From the NCBI GenBank assembly GCA_020634245.1, contig JACKCC010000009.1, forward strand, positions 380,908-444,907: DNA of 64,000 nucleotides, read 5' to 3'. Shown here piece by piece: positions 58,313 through 64,000 of the stretch (position 1 is the stretch's first letter; each line of letters starts with the position of its first letter). The DNA is from Ardenticatenaceae bacterium. Lineage in GTDB: Bacteria > Chloroflexota > Anaerolineae > Promineifilales > Promineifilaceae. A program made the translations under genes and the position numbers. Under the pieces are notes generated by a model. That model ran no database searches. It saw only the letters and a program-made list of their open reading frames with translations, and had not been told where the DNA came from.

Positions 58313-60478
58313 TTACTTTTTACGTGCCTTTTTGGCTCGTTTTTTGGCCTGCTTCATCAACGTCTCGTGGAAATCGCGCTCTTTTTCGTCGGGGCCAGGG
58401 TAGCGGAGGGTGTAACGGCCGTCACTGTGCAAATCCCAGGCCAACCGATTATCGTCAAGCGCCCACTCCAGGTTTTTAATGAGTTGTTCTTGCAAGACCG
58501 GTTCCTCCACCGGTGTAATCAGCTCCACCCGCTCGGCCAGATTGCGGTTGCGCCAGTCAGCGCTGCCAATAAAAGTTAGCGGCTGGCCGTTATTGTGGAA
58601 ATAGAAGATGCGGTCATGCTCCAAAAAGCGGCCCAAGATGCTGACAACGCGGATGTTGTCGCTGTAGCCAGGCAGACCAGGCCGCAGGCGGCTGTGGCCG
58701 CGAATGATCAAATCAATTCGCACGCCGGCCTGGGACGCTTCGTACAGTTTACGAATCATCCCCATGTCATCGATAGCGTTCATTTTGGCAATGATACGGC
58801 CGTTGCCAAACGCCGCCTGGTTCTCCATTTCCCCTTCAATCAACTCGTAAAATGAACTACGCATATTGCGCGGCGCAACCAGCACTTTCTCATAATCCTG
58901 ATCCGGAGCATAGCCGGTAAGCATATGAAATAAATTCACCAGATCACGCCCTAACGCCGGATTGCAGGTCAGCAGTCCTAGATCGGTGTACAAGCGGGCC
59001 GTTTTGGGATTGTAATTGCCAGTGCCAATGTGGCAGTAAGTTCTGACACCATGTTTTTCCTGACGCACAATCAGCGTAGCTTTGGTATGCGTTTTCAAGC
59101 CGACCAGACCGTAAGCCACGTGAACACCCACGTCGCCTAACTTTTGCGCCCATTCGATATTATTCGCCTCATCAAAACGGGCCTTCACTTCAACCAAAAC
59201 AGCTACCTGCTTACCATTCTCGGCGGCCTGCATCAAGGCATTGACGATGGGCGACTCATCAGACGTGCGGTAGAGGGTTTGTTTGATAGCCAGCACTTTA
59301 GGATCAACGGCCGCTTCCTCCACCAACCGCTGCACACTGGCCGAAAACGATTCATATGGATGATGAACCAGCAGATCACCCTCGCGGATGATGCTGAAAA
59401 TACTCTGTGTACGCCGGACTTTGCCCTTGTCATCTAACCGGCCGGGAACGACCGGTTCCCAGGGCGGGTAGCGAAATTCAGGACGATCCAGGTCGGCGAT
59501 GCGGAAACAATCGGTCAAATCCAGCAGCCCGTCCACTTCCCACACATCTTTGACCGTGATTTCCAGTTCATGCATCAGCAGCCCGCGATCAAATTCGGGC
59601 ATCGTTTGTGCCACTTCCAACCGGACTACCGGGGCAAATTTCCGTTCGCGCAGTTCCGAGGAAATCATAGATAGTAAATCGGTGGCCACTTCTTCGTCCC
59701 GATCCACGTCGGCGTTGCGGGTGATGCGGAAGGGGTGGACGCTCTCGATTTCCATGCCGGGAAACAAATCACTGATGTGGTGGATGATGAGCTGCTCAAC
59801 CGGCAGAAATCGCTGCGGTCTTTCGTCGTCGCTGTTAAGAGGCAGCCAGCGTTTGTCGGGCAGCTTGAGGCGGGCAAACAGGGTCGTTTCCCGCCCCGGA
59901 TGGCGCAAAATGATGGCCAGGGAGAGGCTCAGATTGGAAAGGAATGGGAAAGGATGGCCGGGATCAACGGTTAGTGGTGTGAGAATGGGGTAGATTTCTT
60001 TGCGGAAGTGGCGGTATAAATCTTCTTTTTCAATTGGAGAGAGATCGTCGTAGTTGCAAATAATAACATCAGCGTCCTGTGTCAGGCGCGGTTTGAGGAC
60101 AGTTTCCCAGGTTTGGGTCAGGGTGCGGTGCATGAGTTGGGCAGCACTGTTGACCAGGGCTAACTGCTCATCCGGGGTACGGCCGTCAGGCGATAATTTG
60201 CTGACACCGGCCGCCTGCTGCCGTTTAAGGCCGCCACCACGCTTTTGGATGAATTCGTCCAAATTGCTGGCAGTAATGGCAATGAACCGGACCCGTTCCA
60301 GCAGCGGCGTACGCTCGTCCAGCGCCAGATGGAGCACACGCCAGTTGAAATCCAGCCAGCCTAACTCCTGGTTGAAGTAGAGGCTGGGATGTTTGAGATC
60401 GGCCCCTTCCGGAACGGGCTGGGGAGCAACGGCAACAGGTATGGGATGTTGAGGTAATTTGAAGAGCGGTGTGGCCAT
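58313..60478 (-). CDS. ppk1: Polyphosphate kinase 1
   Basis: The protein of about 721 residues fits Ppk1, which makes and uses polyphosphate from ATP. The N-terminal domain is seen in NQELGWLDFNWRVLHLA and FIAITASNLDEF. The phospholipase-D-like catalytic core has the phosphorylated histidine in TYCHIGTGNYN and the second active region in YFHNNGQPLTFIGSADWRNRN. The ATG at 60478 gives the usual length; in-frame codons up to about 60694 stay open, and a TTG near 60550 is also possible. The end is Lys/Arg-rich. It stands alone, divergent from the TrmB-type gene. Confidence 0.93.
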   Translation of the reverse strand: MATPLFKLPQHPIPVAVAPQPVPEGADLKHPSLYFNQELGWLDFNWRVLHLALDERTPLLERVRFIAITASNLDEFIQKRGGGLKRQQAAGVSKLSPDGRTPDEQLALVNSAAQLMHRTLTQTWETVLKPRLTQDADVIICNYDDLSPIEKEDLYRHFRKEIYPILTPLTVDPGHPFPFLSNLSLSLAIILRHPGRETTLFARLKLPDKRWLPLNSDDERPQRFLPVEQLIIHHISDLFPGMEIESVHPFRITRNADVDRDEEVATDLLSMISSELRERKFAPVVRLEVAQTMPEFDRGLLMHELEITVKDVWEVDGLLDLTDCFRIADLDRPEFRYPPWEPVVPGRLDDKGKVRRTQSIFSIIREGDLLVHHPYESFSASVQRLVEEAAVDPKVLAIKQTLYRTSDESPIVNALMQAAENGKQVAVLVEVKARFDEANNIEWAQKLGDVGVHVAYGLVGLKTHTKATLIVRQEKHGVRTYCHIGTGNYNPKTARLYTDLGLLTCNPALGRDLVNLFHMLTGYAPDQDYEKVLVAPRNMRSSFYELIEGEMENQAAFGNGRIIAKMNAIDDMGMIRKLYEASQAGVRIDLIIRGHSRLRPGLPGYSDNIRVVSILGRFLEHDRIFYFHNNGQPLTFIGSADWRNRNLAERVELITPVEEPVLQEQLIKNLEWALDDNRLAWDLHSDGRYTLRYPGPDEKERDFHETLMKQAKKRAKKARKK

Positions 60479-60631
60479 TTTTAAATGATCGTCTACGGCC
60501 GTTTCCTGTCCATTGTCTGACTCAGTCACTGAAATATTTGGTTTTTCCAATCGACACCATCCTTTTGTTTTGCTACTGGTAGGATAGTCGGGGTGGAAAC
60601 GGCCGTCAAGTCCAAAATCAGTTCTCGTTCC

Positions 60632-60695
60632 AGTGCCAGCCACAAGACGGCATAACTTGCTCTGCCTAATATCGTTTCGCCTTGTGACTGGCATT
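60632..60695. repeat. Worn AGTGCCAGCCACAAG inverted repeat
   Basis: AGTGCCAGCCACAAG is answered by CTTGTGACTGGCATT with mismatches. It is a weak relative of the 46999 and 55232 elements, in the gap before the polyphosphate kinase gene. Confidence 0.5.
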
Positions 60696-60734
60696 TGCTA
60701 ACAAAAAATCCACCTGCTCATTGTCATAGAATGC

Positions 60735-60796
60735 TTGACAAGAGATATAAAATCTGCCAAAATAATTGAGTAGTTATTTTACTAACTACTAGTTAG
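60735..60796 (+). promoter_or_regulatory. Promoter and palindromic operator of the TrmB-type gene
   Basis: TTGACA at 60735-60740 is a good -35 box; CAAAAT at 60758-60763 could be a weak -10 at the right distance of 17. The perfect palindrome CTAACTACTAGTTAG at 60782-60796 follows and lies 30 bases before the gene start, where a bound repressor would block transcription. A half-site ACTAAC follows at 60800. Self-regulation by TrmB is inferred. Confidence 0.5.
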
Positions 60797-60826
60797 AAGA
60801 CTAACGACTATGGAGGAAAAACGAGG

Positions 60827-61639
60827 ATGAGTGAACCACCCATCGACAAACTATTAAAAATTGGGTTTTCGGAATATGAAGCCAAAGCCTACATGGCCTT
60901 GCTGAGCAAAAACCCGGTATCTGGTTACGAATTGGCTAAAATCTCCGGCGTGCCCCGATCCATGATCTACGAGGTACTGGGAAAACTAACAGCACGAGGA
61001 GCCGCCATGACCCTGCACATGGGCAATGTAACCAAATATGCCCCCTTCCCGGCCGAAGAATTCCTGGTACAGATGCAGCGGGAGCACACGGAACTGATTG
61101 ATTCTTTGAAGGAAGAATTGACCAGTTTTGCCGAGATGCCGGAACTGGAATACGTCTGGAATATTGAAGGGGATGAAAATATCACGGCGAAGGCACTGGA
61201 AATGATCGGGCAGGCAAAGCGGCAAATTTACCTGGCGCTGCGTCCGGCGACATTCCCGGTATTGCAAACGGCGCTGGCTGAGGCAATTACGCGCAAAGTA
61301 CGGGTGGTTATTTACACGACGGATAATTTAGATTTGCCGGGCGCACAGGTGCGCGTCGCTCATGTGGCCGAGGAAACGCTGGAACAGGCCAGAGGGCTAG
61401 GGCTGATTTTGGTAGTGGATGGAGAGGAAGTACTGATTGGGGAATGGTTAACGGCCGTACAAGCCTGGGCATCCTGGACGCGCAGTCCGCTCTTCGTCTT
61501 CCTGGCCGAGCACCATCTCCGCACCGATTTGTATCTGCCGCAAATTTTGGCCGAACTGGGCGAACAGGCACTCAATCTGATTCAGGAAGAGGACCGCGAT
61601 CTGTTTGCCCGGGCATTAGAAAGCCATTTGAGTGGATAG
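60827..61639 (+). CDS. TrmB-family transcriptional regulator
   Basis: The 270-residue protein has an N-terminal winged helix (residues 5-70: GFSEYEAKAYMALLS, SGYELAKISGVPRSMIYEVLGKL in part) typical of TrmB. A short coiled coil (about 80-105) and a C-terminal effector domain (about 115-240, IYLALRPATFPVLQTAL, GLILVVDGEEVLIGEW) follow. The effector domain is phospholipase-D-like without the HKD motif, as in TrmB. Proteins of this kind often sense sugars. The gene has its own promoter and a palindrome close before it. The target genes are not known; the methyltransferase gene downstream is separated by a CCCGGAAAC hairpin. Confidence 0.88.
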   Translation: MSEPPIDKLLKIGFSEYEAKAYMALLSKNPVSGYELAKISGVPRSMIYEVLGKLTARGAAMTLHMGNVTKYAPFPAEEFLVQMQREHTELIDSLKEELTSFAEMPELEYVWNIEGDENITAKALEMIGQAKRQIYLALRPATFPVLQTALAEAITRKVRVVIYTTDNLDLPGAQVRVAHVAEETLEQARGLGLILVVDGEEVLIGEWLTAVQAWASWTRSPLFVFLAEHHLRTDLYLPQILAELGEQALNLIQEEDRDLFARALESHLSG

Positions 61640-61648
61640 TGATTGATT

Positions 61649-61678
61649 TTCCCGGAAACTCCAAAGTTTCCGGGAAGT
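61649..61678. repeat. TTCCCGGAAACT / AGTTTCCGGGAA hairpin
   Basis: CCCGGAAACT and AGTTTCCGGG pair around a four-base loop, shortly after the TrmB stop. It belongs to the CCCGG-centred hairpins and may act as a transcript end. Confidence 0.65.
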
Positions 61679-61696
61679 TGAAAAAAGGGGAGTGAC

Positions 61697-62416
61697 ATGA
61701 CAACACAAACTGTCACCAATAATCAGGATTTGAAAGCCGGCATCATCCGGCGTTTCGTCCAAATATTTATCAGCATGTTGATCCAGGCCCTGGTGTTGTT
61801 TGGCGCGGCGGGAACACTACGCTGGGGCGCTGCCTGGATTTTCTTCGGCTTGAGTCTGGCGGGGATTGCCGTCAACGCCATCTTCATGCGCCACAAACCG
61901 GAAATTATCGTTGAAAGGGGACGCGGGACGGCATCCGGCAACTGGAAAGAATGGGATAAGGTGGTTGGCATTGTTTTTGGTGTCTTCTACTTTATTGGCA
62001 TTTTGCTGGTGGCCGGGCTGGATGAACGTTGGGGTTGGACGACAACATTGACTTTTGGCTGGCAAATCGTTGGAATAGCTGGTTTTGTACTGGGCAACAG
62101 CCTTTTTTCCTGGGCAATGATCACCAATGCCTATTTTTCAACGGCCGTTCGCATTCAAACCGATCGCGGCCACCAGGTATGCAGCAGTGGACCGTACCGC
62201 TTTGTGCGCCATCCCGGCTACGTGGGGGCCAGCCTGCAATCACTGGCCATGCCCCTGTTATTTGGCTCATGGTGGGCGCTGATTGCCGCGGGAACGGCCG
62301 TGCTCCTACTCATCATTCGTACTGCCCTGGAAGATAGAACCCTGCACCAAGAATTGGCCGGTTATCAAAGCTATGCGCAAAGCGTCCGTTTCCGCCTGAT
62401 TCCGGGCGTTTGGTAG
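61697..62416 (+). CDS. Isoprenylcysteine carboxyl methyltransferase-like membrane protein
   Basis: The 239-residue protein has five to six membrane helices and the C-terminal signature of the ICMT/PEMT-type methyltransferases, YRFVRHPGYVGASLQ near residues 170-185, with the later acidic EDRTLHQEL that binds S-adenosylmethionine. Bacterial members methylate lipid or small-molecule targets that are mostly unknown. The ATG has the site GGGGAG. It follows the TrmB gene after a hairpin. Confidence 0.85.
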   Translation: MTTQTVTNNQDLKAGIIRRFVQIFISMLIQALVLFGAAGTLRWGAAWIFFGLSLAGIAVNAIFMRHKPEIIVERGRGTASGNWKEWDKVVGIVFGVFYFIGILLVAGLDERWGWTTTLTFGWQIVGIAGFVLGNSLFSWAMITNAYFSTAVRIQTDRGHQVCSSGPYRFVRHPGYVGASLQSLAMPLLFGSWWALIAAGTAVLLLIIRTALEDRTLHQELAGYQSYAQSVRFRLIPGVW

Positions 62417-62502
62417 CAGGCGATGAAACGTAATGAGTGATGTGTGACCAACGCTGCTTCACGCATCAGGCGCTGTCAGTATTTGTTGTTGGTAATTTAA
62501 CA

Positions 62503-64000
62503 ATGATTTGGAAAAATATCCGCCGCCGTAAGGGGCGCACCCTTTTGACCATCGCCAGCATTGCCATTGGCGTGGCGGCAATGGTGGCTTTGGGCGCGTT
62601 GGCCGCCGGAATGGCCGCTGGCTACCAATCGATGGCCGGGGGCAGCAAGGCCGATTTTGTCCTGGGGCAAGCCGATGCTTACGATTTGACGCTCAGCGGC
62701 GTGGACGAGCGCATCGGGAATGAACTGCAAATGATGCCGGAGGTAAAAGAAGTGGCCGGCATGATCATGGGCAGCGTGGCCGCCGAAGAAGGAGCCAAAT
62801 ATTTCTTCATCATCGGGCAGGAGCCAGACGGCTTTGCCGTGCAGCATTTTCGGATTATTAAGGGTCAGGGATTGGATGCGCATGGGGTGCGGGGACGGCC
62901 GTTACTCTTGGGTAAAGTTGCCGCCGACGCCATGGAAGTGGGCGTGGGCGATGCCCTGCACCTGACCGGTGGCGTTTTCCGCATCGTCGGCATTTACGAA
63001 ACCGGTGATGCTTTTGAGGATGGCATGGCCGTCATTCCCCTGGCCGATGCCCAAACGCTCGTCCAAAAGCACCGCCTGGTCAGCGCCTTTTACGTGCAAT
63101 TAAAAGATACGGCCCTCTCTGACCGGTTTCAGCAGCGCATCGAGCGCCGTTTTCCTGACCTGGAACTGAGTACGGCCACCGAATTCGGTGACAAGCAGGA
63201 GATGGTGGATTATCTGGAGGGGATGGGAACGGCCGTTGGCCTGTTGGCTATCATCGTCGGCGGCGTCGGCATGACCAACACTGTCCTCATGAGCGTCTTC
63301 GAGCGCACGCGGGAAATTGGCGTCCTGCGCGCTGTGGGCTGGCGTCGCCGCCGCGTCCTGAGCCTCATTTTAGGCGAATCGTCCCTGCTGGCCCTGGTTG
63401 GATCGGCGCTGGGCACACTGTTGGGCGTCGGGTTGGTCTACGCCATCCGCGACCTGCCCCTCTATGGCTACGTCATGGGGCAATTTTCAACCGAATTGTT
63501 TGTGCGGGCGTTTGTCATCGCTGTTTTACTCGGTTTGGTTGGCGGTCTGTATCCGGCCTGGCGCGCTTCCCAACTCCTACCGTTAGAGGCCATGCGTTAC
63601 AGTGATGGTGGTGGGGCGCGGCGCAGCGGCAATCACGTCACCCGCTGGGCCTTTGGCGGCATGACCCTCAAAAATCTGTTCCGCCGCAAAACGCGCACGG
63701 TACTGACTTTGCTGGCCATTGGCATTGGCATCGGCGCAGTGGTGGCCATGGGCGGCATCTTCGACGGTTTCATGGATCAACTCACGCAAATGGTCGGCGG
63801 CAGCAACGCCCATCTGGTGGCCATCGAAAAGGACGTTAACGACTTTGGCTACAGCGCCATTGACGAGCAGGTTGGGGCGCGGCTGGCGGCTCATCCGGCC
63901 GTCAAACACGTTTCCGGCGTGGTTTTTGGCTTTTTAACCAACGTGGGCGATGCGCCTTTCTTCATCATCTTCGGTTACCATCCGCAAGAAACGGGGATTG
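62503..64000 (+). CDS. MacB/FtsX-type ABC transporter permease (cut by window end)
   Basis: The frame is open from the ATG at 62503 to the window end (499 codons seen). The order is MacB-like: helix (TLLTIASIAIGVAAMVALG), outer domain (about 45-235), then three helices with the FtsX signature VGMTNTVLMSVFERTREIG and LRAVGWRRRRVL, and PAWRASQLLPLEAMRY. A second unit starts near residue 385 with NLFRRKTRTVLTLLAIGIG. It thus has two permease units in one chain, as in the long FtsX-type permeases of lipoprotein or peptide export systems. No ATPase gene is in view, so it should lie to the right. Confidence 0.85.
   Translation, partial: MIWKNIRRRKGRTLLTIASIAIGVAAMVALGALAAGMAAGYQSMAGGSKADFVLGQADAYDLTLSGVDERIGNELQMMPEVKEVAGMIMGSVAAEEGAKYFFIIGQEPDGFAVQHFRIIKGQGLDAHGVRGRPLLLGKVAADAMEVGVGDALHLTGGVFRIVGIYETGDAFEDGMAVIPLADAQTLVQKHRLVSAFYVQLKDTALSDRFQQRIERRFPDLELSTATEFGDKQEMVDYLEGMGTAVGLLAIIVGGVGMTNTVLMSVFERTREIGVLRAVGWRRRRVLSLILGESSLLALVGSALGTLLGVGLVYAIRDLPLYGYVMGQFSTELFVRAFVIAVLLGLVGGLYPAWRASQLLPLEAMRYSDGGGARRSGNHVTRWAFGGMTLKNLFRRKTRTVLTLLAIGIGIGAVVAMGGIFDGFMDQLTQMVGGSNAHLVAIEKDVNDFGYSAIDEQVGARLAAHPAVKHVSGVVFGFLTNVGDAPFFIIFGYHPQETGI

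Noticed and set aside
1..64000. ACGGCCGT as the target of the island's methyltransferase
   Set aside because: Tempting, since both involve GGCC-type sequence, but nothing in the sequence shows the enzyme's site, and the island itself is nearly free of the word.

Overview
The window is bacterial DNA, most likely from a filamentous or sludge-type member of the Chloroflexota (Anaerolineae/Ardenticatenia-like). This is inferred from the style of the genes rather than from a marker: several large lipoproteins with Thr/Pro-rich linkers, a secreted protein ending in YLPVIVK, a SdhABCD set with two short membrane subunits, a TTG-started S21 gene, and very many small intergenic inverted repeats. No rRNA, tRNA or CRISPR array was seen. 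The standard genetic code is in use, since many genes end in TGA. The octamer ACGGCCGT occurs about 70 times by eye where about one is expected, much like the HIP1 palindrome of cyanobacteria.

Region 0.1-13.3 kb is a sulfur-metabolism block on the + strand. It holds a ParB-like/UspA fusion, a TusA-like carrier, a fused 4Fe-4S/NrfD subunit and a large molybdopterin oxidoreductase without a Tat signal (together like SoeABC or PsrABC). These are followed by a persulfide-dioxygenase/rhodanese protein, two half-length YeeE/YedE transport proteins, a TorD-like chaperone, a SulP transporter with STAS and rhodanese domains, and a phosphoesterase. The most striking point in the window is here. The persulfide dioxygenase/rhodanese gene (7172-8599) is interrupted by one in-frame TGA at 7730-7732, exactly where the family has its conserved GSxCG cysteine. 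Twelve bases downstream is a perfect 7-bp hairpin with an AGGT loop, in the place and form of a bacterial SECIS. I read it as a candidate selenocysteine form of the enzyme. A nonsense mutation cannot be excluded without searches.

Region 13.5-30.7 kb carries a very large hybrid histidine kinase (PAS, GAF, two REC domains), the succinate dehydrogenase operon sdhABCD, a propeller-type lipoprotein, a single-domain response regulator, a secreted PKD-type protein, a GH17 glucanase-like lipoprotein, and an EAD1-type effector-associated membrane protein.

Region 31.0-41.6 kb is an AT-richer defence island, nearly empty of the ACGGCCGT motif, which suggests acquired DNA. It encodes a Z1 helicase/ATPase, a PD-(D/E)XK nuclease, a MutL/MORC-like GHKL ATPase, an unknown protein, a DUF6339 protein, a two-helix membrane protein, a HhH-GPD glycosylase with a tyrosine of thymine-DNA-glycosylase type, and a C5 cytosine methyltransferase. 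A frameshifted HNH nuclease remnant lies at its right edge.

Region 42.1-64.0 kb has small conserved genes, an HU-like protein followed by a terminator and a 22-bp five-unit palindromic array, two membrane proteins, a GH13 amylase, rpsU and a YozE-like gene. These are followed by an NTF2-like protein, a histidine phosphatase, an S9 peptidase, a large lipoprotein, two two-component systems, a Met-rich DUF2680 protein, polyphosphate kinase, a TrmB regulator, an ICMT-like methyltransferase and a truncated MacB/FtsX-type permease at the right end.
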